Below are positions 8,491 to 16,739 of a stretch of DNA of 20,485 nt, piece after piece; position 1 is the stretch's first letter, and each line of letters begins with the position of its first letter. The notes under the pieces are model-generated. The model did no database searches. It saw only the letters and a list, made by a program, of their open reading frames with translations, and was not told the origin of the DNA. Origin of the DNA: Chara braunii (Eukaryota > Streptophyta > Charophyceae > Charales > Characeae); assembly GCA_003427395.1 (NCBI GenBank), contig BFEA01000326.1, positions 1,019,823-1,040,307 on the forward strand, read 5' to 3'. The translations under genes and the position numbers were made by a program.

Positions 8491-9436
8491 CATAGCATTC
8501 GTGAAAACCTAACAAAACTAGAAAACCTAAATTTTTTTATAGAATGAAAAAGTGAAAGTCAAACTTTTATTTTTGACACATAAAAGAGAGCGTTTTTAAC
8601 TGTTTTCCGAGAAAGGAGGCAAAAAAACTGGCAGAAAATGTGCAAGAAAATGTTTTCCAGCAAAGAGCACGTTATAGGACTATAAGTCGTTCTTAGTAGA
8701 TTGACAAAAAACATAGCTCAAACAAGACAATCTTAAGGGTCTTCAAGGCGAACTCGAAAGATGTTAAAAAAAACAGTTTCAGTGAATACTCATTTATAGA
8801 ACTATAAGTCGTTTTCTGGAGTTTGGTAAAAACCAGATTCTGGGAAATCGAGTTTATAGAACAATAAATTAATATAACTCCATTTTTAAGATAACTGTAA
8901 AACCCTTGTCAAAAAATATATGTTATGTAAAAGAAGAATTCAAACAACTTTTGCCCAGGAGACAACTTCAAATTTTTAGCCAACCATAATTTAAAATTAA
9001 AAAATAGAAAATTATTTAATAAAAAAGACTAAAAACTAATATATTTGTCCATGTATGAGAGAACATATCCAAGCAAATGTATTCGTGAGCAGGAGAAAAT
9101 GTGTGCGTGTTTGGGAGACCCCCGAATAGGTTCGTCGTGCTATATACCTTATAAGACTATAAATATGATTTTTTCAGATAAACAAAAAATTAGGATAATT
9201 CGGTGCTTGAACAAACGGTGCTTTGCAAGGTAGTGATTTTTTGTAAAAAACCTTGCTTCTCTCCTCATCACTTCCAGTGGTTCTGAAAAAGTACTTTCCT
9301 ATTCCTTTTTTCCGGTTAATTTACTTCACATAAAATTTTGTTCGTGTAGGAGGCCTGAAAAATGTACTATCAGAATCTTTAAAAAAATTCGTGCAAACCT
9401 AGCAGTTTTTTTTGTTAGGTTTTCACGAATACTATG
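8491..9436. mobile_element. MITE-like AT-rich element with terminal inverted repeats
   Basis: The left end begins CATAGCATTCGTGAAAACC and continues TAACAAAA. The right end, read in reverse complement, begins CATAGTATTCGTGAAAACC and continues the same way. That gives about 27 matching bases with one difference, facing inwards 946 bases apart. The interior is strongly AT-rich and has no credible reading frame, as expected of a non-autonomous miniature inverted-repeat transposable element. Flanks do not show a clear target-site duplication, so the superfamily cannot be assigned. It is longer than most MITEs. A secondary AAACCTA/TAGGTTT pair lies just inside each end. Confidence 0.72.
8672..9162. 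repeat. Dispersed palindromic motif TTATAG-N-CTATAA-GTCGTT
   Basis: Inside the MITE-like element a short palindrome recurs: TTATAGGACTATAAGTCGTT at 8672-8691, TTATAGAACTATAAGTCGTT at 8794-8813, a degraded TTATAGAACAATAA at 8854-8867 and TTATAAGACTATAA at 9149-9162. Spacing is irregular (122, 60 and 295 bases), so it is not a simple tandem array. It could be a transposase- or factor-binding subterminal repeat, or the relic of a duplicated hairpin. Confidence 0.6.
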
Positions 9437-9639
9437 TTATGAGCATAAACAGATCTTGCAACGGTCTTGATACCTACTTAGTACAAAGAACAGAACACAA
9501 TCTGTCACGAGGTCAGACTAACTACAACGAGAGGAATGTTGCCTATCAGAGATTCCAAGATTCATGCTCAGTATTAAGACACAAATCTCCCTGTAAAGAA
9601 AATCAGAGTCGTATATCAAGTAAGTCACGACACCAAGTT
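9437..9639. other. Spacer right of the MITE-like element
   Basis: I see no gene. The frame that crosses 9412-9708 starts within the MITE end and has no domain. Confidence 0.4.
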
Positions 9640-10640
9640 GAGTTTCTCAGTTTTAGTTTTTTTTACAAGCTCAGTTTAACTTCTGCAAGTTCCTTTCAAC
9701 ATTTGTGAACTCAATCTATTTCCAACAGTCTCATCATTCAACATCAGTGTATCCAGTTCATTTCCTAAAGTTCGGTTAAGACTTGGTGAAATCAGTTTTC
9801 TGATCTCTTCGAGTCCAATTTAAGTTTTGATCTTCGAATCCAAGTACAACTTTCGAGATAGACTGCAACTCTATGTTAAACCAGACTTCAATGCAGTTTT
9901 TATTAAAATCTCAGTACAATTGAAGTATGGTTCTCACTGCAAGATTCAGTAAATCTCAGTCACGGTTTTATTGTTTGGTTTCAATGAATATAGGATACAG
10001 TTGTCATTGCCAAATTTTGGTCGGACTTGTCCGCAAACTTTCATTGCACGTCTTCAACAAAGTTTCACTTATATTTTTCAATATGAGTCTCAATAAATTC
10101 TTGGTTCAGTTTCCGGTTCTATACTCAGTTCAGTTATCGGTTCACCATCAGTAAAGTTCGCATCAGACTCGGTGAACTTAATTCCTTTTCAACAATCTTG
10201 GACCAGCTTCAGTAAGCTCAGTCTCCGCATGTTAAGTACAACATCTGTGAACTCAGGTCAGTTTCAACGTCACCAGTTCAGTCTTCTCAAATTTAATCTG
10301 AGTCAACGGACTCAGATCAGTTTAAGTGAGATCGCTTTAGGGTTAGAGAACTCTGATCAGTTCAAGTGGGTTCACTTCAGATTCATAGTACTCATATTAG
10401 TTTCAATATGTTTACTGCATATCAGAGGACTTAAATCAATTTTCAGTAAATTCAACTCAACCTTGGTGAACTCAACTTCATCTCAGCAGGTCCGGTTGAG
10501 TTCTGACTTTAAATCTAAGTGCAACTTTCGGGAAGAGCATTAATCTAGTTCTTAGTTCGGTCTCAGTGACCCCGATTTCAGTGAGTTCAGTTTTCAGTTT
10601 CACTGAGTCCAAATTCAGTGGGCTCAATCAATGGTCTCGG
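9640..10640. repeat. ~1-kb degenerate CAGTT/TGAACTCA tract
   Basis: The plus strand is built of recurring short words, CAGTTTC, AGTTCAG, GTGAACTCA, TCAGTAA and GACTCAG, at roughly 20-30 base intervals, with no two units alike. Frames here, up to 123 codons, are Ser/Phe/Leu-rich by-products. It is best read as a very old minisatellite. A similar word-style tract on the far side of the right inverted arm (16740-17640) uses TGAGTC/GAGTCTGG words. Confidence 0.5.
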
Positions 10641-10680
10641 TTTAATCTCCACAGATGCCATTGTCAGGGGACAAAATGAT

Positions 10681-11000
10681 GGTCACAGTGGACAGTTCCG
10701 GTGACAGCAGCGATAATGCTAGCCACAATGGGAGGTCACGGTGGTAGCAGCGACGACGCTGGTCACAGCGGACAGTTCCGGTGACAGCAACGATAATGCT
10801 AGCCACAGCGGGAGGTGTCGGTGGTAGCAGCGACGACGCTGGTCACAGCAGACAGTTCCCGTGACAGCAGCAATAATGCTAGCCACAACGGGAGGTCCCG
10901 GTGGTAGCAGCAACGATGCTGGTCACGACAGGCAATCTCGGTGACAGCAGCAGTAGTGTTGGTCATAGTGGGCTTTCCTGGTGAAAGCAAAAACAACACA
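10681..11000. repeat. Tandem array, 8 x 40 bp, alternating A/B units
   Basis: Eight consecutive units of exactly 40 bases start at 10681, 10721, 10761 and so on to 10961. Odd units begin GGTCACAG and contain GACAGTTCCGGTGACAGCAG. Even units begin AGCCACA and contain GGTGGTAGCAGCGACGACGCT-like sequence. This gives an 80-base higher-order period. The first two A units differ at 2 positions and the first two B units at 4. The last two units decay, and unit 8 has lost the B signature. Because 40 is not a multiple of three, the minus-strand frames across it are not a repeat protein. Confidence 0.92.
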
Positions 11001-11720
11001 GTGAGTGCATTAGTATTCAGTAAGACCGATCATGTGATAAGTAAGTAGTCTCAAGGTCAGTAAGTATTTTGAGGACAGCGGACTCAAGACAAGATCTTCT
11101 TGAGCATGACAGATATCTCGAGCAGAGCAGACTCATGACTTGAGCACAATCATCAGAATCAGGTTACAACAGACCTTCTTTCAAGTACAGGCCAGCACCA
11201 TGTGGAATCGCTCAAGTATCACTGAACAATATACTGATCATTGCCTGATCCCTAAGTATGGCATGATCTTCAGAGAGGAGAGAGAGAGCTGACTACAGTG
11301 ACAATGGTTCTGTTCGTTTCTGGCTATGATGCGATAAAGAGCTCTCCTCTTCTCTCTCACGATCACGGATCTTGTCTTTGCCTTGAGTCAACCATTCTTG
11401 GTTCGTCCTGTTTGGCATTGCTTGGTGATTTTATTTCCTTGCTGATTATGTCACAGTTCTCAATTCTGTGAATTGGCAAACTTGATACGTGCCTGGCATA
11501 TTTAATTTTAATTTTAATTTTATTATTTGCATATTTTTTTGTTGTTCCGAATTAAAATGAAAGATTCCTAAGACCCGGGACCGGCGAAGACCGCAATTGA
11601 AGGGTCTCGCTCGAAGTCGGACGCACACAACAGGAAGGGATTTGCTTTATTTAATTTATTTTAATTATTTCAAACACCTACAAAACCCTGCGTGAGAGTC
11701 TGTTGGCTTTCAAGTCGCCT
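11001..11720. other. Non-coding spacer with AT-rich TTTAA repeats
   Basis: I see no gene. A GA/CT-rich imperfect inverted pair lies near 11273-11291 and 11340-11359. A pentanucleotide-like TTTAATTTTAATTTTAATTTTA run occurs at about 11502-11523. A second TTTAATTTATTTTAATTATT patch lies at about 11650-11670. This may be retroelement non-coding sequence belonging to the protease fragment that follows, but no LTR boundary is clear. Confidence 0.4.
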
Positions 11721-12343
11721 AAAGCAGGCTGATTGGAAAAAGTGCAACAGCGGTCAAGGTAGGTCGAGTACACGTGTTGGTTAACGCATTAGTTATCGAC
11801 GTACACTCTTATTCGGTACTGTTAGGCCTGCCATGGGCGATGGCGGTAGGAGCACGGATACACTTCGATTCTAAACAACTCGTCCTCATGCATACGAGGG
11901 GGGAAACCTCAAACACTGTTACTACGAGTCTCTACTCGATCGCCGAAGAAAAATCCGATTATGTCCGAATAGGAATGATCCAGATCCCGGGCCCAGAAAA
12001 GTCTCCGCCGAATAATGATGAAAAACAACATCTTTGGTGGGAAGACGAGTTCGACGAGCGCGATTACGAGGAGGAACCGAATGATATGCCTAGTGAAAAA
12101 GAATGGGAACAATTAGTCGAAATGTTTAGTTGTGAGACTAAAGAAGAATTTCGAATGATCCCCTCAACCGCTCGAACATTCGATCTGAGCTCGGAAAGTA
12201 GTGAGCCGAGCCGTATTCTTTCCGCAGAAAGACGGATCCCCCCTACGACATTCCTAGGAGAACCGATCTTGCAAATTTCAAACATGGCTGATCTCTTGGA
12301 ACCCCCTCGCACATTATACGAGGGCGCTTTCACTCCGGGATAG
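11721..12343 (+). pseudogene. Retroelement protease C-terminal part plus linker
   Basis: The open frame begins after a TAA at about 11718. It reads RVHVLVNALVIDVHSYSVLL and then GLPWAMAVGARIHF. The hydrophobic D-V-H-S-Y-S-V-L-L-G-L-P-W strand is the retropepsin C-terminal signature (the ILLG / LLG-P-W block) of Ty3/gypsy pol. The catalytic DTG half is missing upstream, apart from a few frameshifted codons. An acidic linker of about 120 residues follows (EDEFDERDYEEE-type), with no reverse transcriptase. The frame ends at TAG 12341. A second frame (12354-12664) probably continues the same linker after a frameshift. In an intact element this segment joins protease to reverse transcriptase. Here it is a stranded fragment. 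Confidence 0.7.
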
Positions 12344-12664
12344 GTATCAGCAGATGAACCAGTATCTGGATCTTTCTATCTCTCCACCTAGATCACTACT
12401 CACACAAGGAGCCATGATCGCTTTGATCAAGCAAGAAGCAGAGCCTCCGATAGATGATGTTTCAGATCTCATGCAGGAAATGACCGGGTTAACAGGGTTG
12501 GAAATAGCAAAAAGCACCGCCGACTCTGAAACCGACGCCGAAATTAAGGAGACTGAGATGATCAGCTCGACCGAATTGCGAATGATCGCCAGCGTCTTTT
12601 CGGTCAGAACTAGTAGTTCCATGTTCTCCAGCGTACACGACAGGCGATCACGAAGGATGGATTG
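12344..12664 (+). pseudogene. Frameshifted continuation of retroelement linker
   Basis: The frame switches by one base relative to the protease fragment and stays open for about 103 codons from 12354 to TGA at 12662. It is acidic and Ser/Thr-rich (DDVSDLMQEMTGLTGLEI), with no cysteine or domain signature. Composition and position suggest the Ty3/gypsy protease-RT linker rather than an independent gene. The overlapping minus-strand frame of 112 codons is its shadow. The sequence changes character about 35 bases further on, where the DUF7869-type frame starts. Confidence 0.4.
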
Positions 12665-12697
12665 AATATAAACACCCCTGAACATCGTGGATAACTT

Positions 12698-13950
12698 TTG
12701 CGCATTCGAGCAGATAATTGTTGGCGGGAAAACAAGAACAAGTACATATATGCGTTAGCTGCACTATTGGTTAAGTTCAAAGTTTTCAAAGAGGTAGGAA
12801 TAGGTTTCATGCTGGTGGGACATACCCATACAAATGTTGATGCTACTTTCAGCGTTTTCTCGAAGAAATTAAAAGACATAGACGCTTATATTATGGACGA
12901 GTTCTACGAGCTCATAGAGCAATCCCACAAAAAGCCTCCCAAATGTATTTTCTTCGATACGATGGCAAATTGGATTAGTATAGTAGACTCGTTCGTTTCG
13001 TCAAACATTACTGGTATTTCGAAACCGCACTTGCTTAAATTTTTGATGGTTGGAGATAATCCGGGCATGTTGTATAACAAGTTCTGCGATGACGACAACT
13101 GGTTGCCCGAGGAAGGTCCGATTTATTGGTTCAATCAAAACCATGATGAAAGCTATGCAGGTCCTTCGTGGTCGTTTGACCAGCCTCCTGTGCAACCCCT
13201 TCCTCGAAATGACTATTGTAGCGACAAAAATGGGGTTATTCGATTCCGCGAGTTGCTGGAGAGCAGGCGGTCAACGTGGTGCACTTACAACGACCATGAG
13301 GTGAGTAGGAGAGAAAGAGCTTTGTGTTACTGGGAGGAGGTTATCAAACATGAGGACGAGATCATCGCCAACGGGTAGTCCTCACAACCTCTTAAAAGTT
13401 TCTGGCCAAGACCACGACTGCTCGAAAGTGATCAACAACCTTCTCCTCGTAGTGTCAACATCGACGACAGGGAATCCCTGTTTGTTGGACAAAGAAAAGA
13501 TCGTCCGAAGACTAGTTTCGACCCCCTCGTGCATGTTGACGTGGACACTTTTCTTGTCCTTCGCCTCTCTGACGATGATTTGTCCAACGGTGTGCCAATC
13601 TGGGTGGGCAAAGCTCTTTCTCGGGTGGTTGTTGAAAAAGATTCGCTGAATTATAATCAAGTGTTAGTGGAAGGGTGTCGACTATGAGAGGAAAGTCGCT
13701 CGGACAACTGTATGAGAACGCATGGGAAAAACGATGGAAAATGACTAAGCAGACACAATCGCAGCATGCTGACTCGATCGCGTTTGGTTGGGAGACACCG
13801 GCCCGAGGTACAAAACCATTCACGACTGAACTTGTCATTCCTTCTGGTGTTCTTCGAGTAAATGCTGAAGCTACACTTCTAGATCCGAGTCCATGTGGTG
13901 AAGGGAGTGTAGATGGAGGGGACAAGAGCGACGAGCGCACGTCCGCCTGA
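12698..13950 (+). pseudogene. DUF7869-type putative transposase, C-terminal part
   Basis: The frame opens immediately after a TAA at 12692 with no real start codon. It reads RADNCWRENKNKYIYALAAL at about residues 4-23, then VGHTHTNVDATFSVFS at residues 40-55. The D-N-C...N-K-N and G-H-T-H-x3-D-x2-F-S blocks are what I associate with the DUF7869 family of transposon-borne proteins. After residue 226 a single TAG (13376-13378) interrupts. The same frame then stays open for about 100 codons, ending in a beta-rich stretch (LVHVDVDTFLVLRLSDDDL, then PIWVGKALSRVVVE). A frameshift near 13675 leads to 13675-13950 (ENAWEKRWKMTKQ, then FGWETPARGTK), which looks like the family's C-terminus. The N-terminal half is absent. 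It abuts the retroelement linker directly, so one element has probably inserted into or been joined to the other. Confidence 0.65.
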
Positions 13951-14119
13951 TAGAGTAAGGGAGTAAGATTTTTAAAAGCAACTGTTTGGATGGACGCGAA
14001 TTCAGAAGGGAGCATATTCTTTTTTAACTAAGTCAATGATTTTGCGTGGCGGATTTTGTTCACGGTCCACGGTTGAATTTTATAAGATTGTTGGGTGATG
14101 GTTTAAATTTTTCCCAAGT

Positions 14120-14199
14120 GTAAGTTCATCGTGAAGGCTATTTTTCTACTTTCTCGACATTTCATTTTCATTTCTGTTTGCATTTCATGTCTTGTGTAG
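14120..14199 (+). other. Possible 80-nt intron
   Basis: A GTAAGT donor (14120-14125) and a CTTGTGTAG/G acceptor (AG at 14198-14199) flank a T-rich tract with long polypyrimidine runs (TTTTTCTACTTTCTC, TTCATTTTCATTTCTGTTTG). Size and composition fit a plant intron. The sequence upstream (13951-14119) is not convincingly coding, so this could be an intron in an untranslated region, or chance. Confidence 0.25.
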
Positions 14200-15063
14200 G
14201 GAGTGCGATAAGAGTCATGGCCCATTGGCATGATTATGCGTATCCCATTCACCCTAGGTGCATGCGGATTGCGTGGTTCGGGAGGCAAAATTCTCGAGTC
14301 GATGACAACAAAGTTCGAAAACGATCCGTGAATGAGCGTCGTCCCCTTTTGGACAAGTCTCTCGATGCATGGTCCGAGGCAGAATGAGATAGAGCAATCT
14401 TGGCAAGGAAATGTCCATGGCATAAGGAGTACAAGTTTGCTACCGCGATGGAGTGGGGGACCTTGATCAAAGTACCTCATTATGCCACTGGCGTCAGGCA
14501 ACTTCCGTTCCTGCGCGCCACGCTCAGACAGGAAGAGAATAAGCGGTTTTACCTTCGCCTGGACAATGTCACGAGGTCACCTCGAGTGTGGTCTACGGAC
14601 TTGAAACAAGAGTTGTTGGATTGTGCATCCTACAATCCATTTTTGGAAGTATATCCATTGCGAGGTGCTGGAATACGGCCAAAGGATATGTCGTACTATT
14701 GCATAAGGTTGTCTTTGGCCGGTTCTGACTTTTGCAGAGTGTTGTGTGCGGCATGTTCAAACCGAAAGCGGACTTTCGTAGATGCTGTAGTGCTAATTTC
14801 TTGCAGCGAGCTTAGAATTTATGGTCGCAACATGCGGAATTTGCGTCTTCTCTAGAACGGAGAATCTGATTTCGAGATTGCCGGTCAAATTGATGAGGTT
14901 CATTAAGTGGCGTGAGGTAGAGCAAGTCGCATGTTGTGTGCGTAACGCCATCGGTAAGTCCTTGGCAGGTATCGGTAGGTTTGTAAGGATGAAATACATT
15001 TCGGTTTTATCGAATATGCCGACGAAGGGACAACCACAAACCCTTGCTTTCGGGTCTCAATGA
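14200..15063 (+). pseudogene. Long open stretches, unknown product
   Basis: From the candidate splice acceptor, one plus-strand frame runs to 14855 with a single internal TGA (14385-14387). Features are HWHDYAYPIHP near the start and FLRATLRQEENKRFYLRLD in the middle. A different frame is open from 14821 to 15063 (LMRFIKWREVEQVACCVRN). A minus-strand frame of 132 codons overlaps the first part, so the strand is not certain. No domain is recognised. The position, directly after the DUF7869-type gene and inside the same inverted repeat, makes a second transposon gene or its 3' exons the natural guess, but nothing in the sequence proves it. Confidence 0.25.
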
Positions 15064-15339
15064 ATGCCTTATATGGGTTTGGTCCTCATGGAACGCTGAC
15101 ACGCTGGTATAAACTTTTAGAAAGTTTAGATTATGGTAGCTCGTTGCATTTATTTTATATGTAATTCGGTTTTGCGTTGGCTCGTACCATTCAAATTTAG
15201 ACATAGTTCAGTCTTGCATTTACAATTTCTTGCACGTGTGCATACAATTTTCAACTTTTAATTTTTCATGATTACGATCTTTCTTGAAGTGAAACAGAAT
15301 CCATGGTACTCACTTAAATTTAAGTTCAATATGACAATG
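15064..15339. other. AT-rich spacer
   Basis: I see no gene. T-rich, with a weak further partial copy of the downstream ~293-bp repeat beginning near 15283 (TTGAAGTGAAACAGAATCC). Confidence 0.4.
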
Positions 15340-16030
15340 TCATGTCAGTTTATGCTTATTTATCAAAGTACGTCGGAATCCATACTTAAACCATCTTGTT
15401 TACCGTTTGATTGCATTGACTCTTCGATTGAGTTCCAGTTTCTGTTTCACACAATGTCATGTAAAGTACGTCCGACTTAATGCTTGGTGATATACGAAAT
15501 TAATCGAAGTGTGATGCAGACTCAAAGGTCATTCGCAACCTTGTTGTTCGGTGTCTCATTATGTTCACTGTTCGAGTGAATTTCAATGCAACATAATGAC
15601 ATGCCTGCTACGTCTTTTAAGTTAAACATAAGTCGAAGTGCGATGAAGTCGAAAATTATCGAAGTGCGACGGAATCCATACTTAAACCATCTAGTTTACA
15701 GTTTGATTGCTTTAAAGCCACACTTCGATTGAGTTCCAACAAATGAATGCGAGTCACAATGTCATGTAAAATAGGTTTGATTCAATGCTCACACAAAATC
15801 GAGCAAGGTGTGATGAAATCGAGAGTTCAACATTCAATTTGTTGTTCAATGTCTCATTGCATTGAGTGTAACAGTTGAACTTCTCTTGAGTTTCAATTTC
15901 TAACAACTCCATGTTATTACCGTAACGGCTTTTAAGTTACAAAATTTATAGAAGTGCAATGGAATTCACACTTAATCCATAATGTTCAGTGCGTGATTGT
16001 CTTGAATCTCCAGTCCAGTTTCAATTTATG
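15340..16030. repeat. ~293-bp tandem repeat, about 2.4 copies
   Basis: The marker TCGAAGTGCGACGGAATCC plus ATACTTAAACCATCT recurs at 15362, 15658 and 15948 with diminishing match, giving periods of 296 and 290 bases. Each is followed by GTTTGATTG and then TCGATTGAGTTCCA. Between copies a second shared block reads GTTGTTCGGTGTCTCAT (about 15543 and, as GTTGTTCAATGTCTCAT, about 15842). CACAATGTCATGTAAA occurs at about 15453 and 15756. The array ends about 140 bases inside the right inverted arm, where a satellite of a large transposon's subterminal region could lie. Confidence 0.8.
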
Positions 16031-16170
16031 GTCTGTCAGTTAGATTCTTCGGGTTCACCACTCGTATCCTAAGTTTCATTCAAGTCCAAAATATGGTGAT
16101 TTTGACATGAAATTAATAGTTTGCGAGTACCAATTAAAAATACGATGTTCTCTTTTAACGAATAACATGT

Positions 16171-16379
16171 TCTATGTGGTAAGCTCTTGGGATCGTTTCT
16201 GTTGTTGGCGACCTTCTCAGTGTATTCTGCGTACTAGGACATGTTGAAGTTTATTTCCCAAAAGTGGTCGCTCTTCATTCAAGCGCAGGAAACAATGTTG
16301 TAGGGTCACCCAAGCCTTGAGCGGTACGGGGAGTGTTCTACAGTCGACCCATGGTCATCTTGGGAATTCCTGCGTATAA
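16171..16379. repeat. Right arm of the 16.4-kb-spaced inverted repeat
   Basis: This is the reverse complement of 1-206. The outer end TGGGAATTCCTGCGTATAA is identical to the left arm's tip, and differences cluster towards the inner end. The match may reach 16380 and cannot be tested further because the left arm begins at the window edge. Sequence to the right (TTTACCGCTTATATACC) gives no visible target-site duplication. Confidence 0.85.
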
Positions 16380-16739
16380 TTTACCGCTTATATACCTACG
16401 ACAGTATTTGGGAAATTGTTCGAACACTTGATTCACTTGCTGCCGTTTGTGCCTAACCTTTCGACTTCCAGACACTGTGTTGGGGCGTTGTATAGGTCTC
16501 GCGGTCAGTCTCAACTCTACTGCACCCGAGATCTAATGTTTGTTTTGATGAAAGTTTCTGGCACTAGAGTTTTTCACTGGTCTAAGTCCGCGGGATACAG
16601 GGTCAGGAGCTCTGATGAGCAGCTCCTCCCCGTCCAGCGGCTATCACCCGTTGGAGGAGCCCAAACATAACACCACTATGTCCCTACTGAAACCTGCCAA
16701 GTCCTTGCTAAGTATGGTCAATTATTGATGGAACTGCGG
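16380..16739. other. Spacer outside the right arm
   Basis: I see no gene. The frame at 16416-16670 has no domain. A short inverted GAGCTC(T)GATGAGCAGCTC-like group lies near 16607-16625. Confidence 0.4.

Noticed and set aside
10719-10999. Apparent repeat protein on the minus strand (Pro/Ala/Val/Cys-rich)
   Set aside because: The DNA period is 40 bases, not a multiple of three, so successive units are read in different frames; it is an open frame created by the array.
7330-11000. Regularly spaced repeats that might be a CRISPR array
   Set aside because: Unit-to-unit identity is in the whole unit rather than in short repeats separating unique spacers, and the setting is eukaryotic.
12347-12685. 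Minus-strand frame of 112 codons
   Set aside because: Shadow of the plus-strand acidic linker frame over the same bases.
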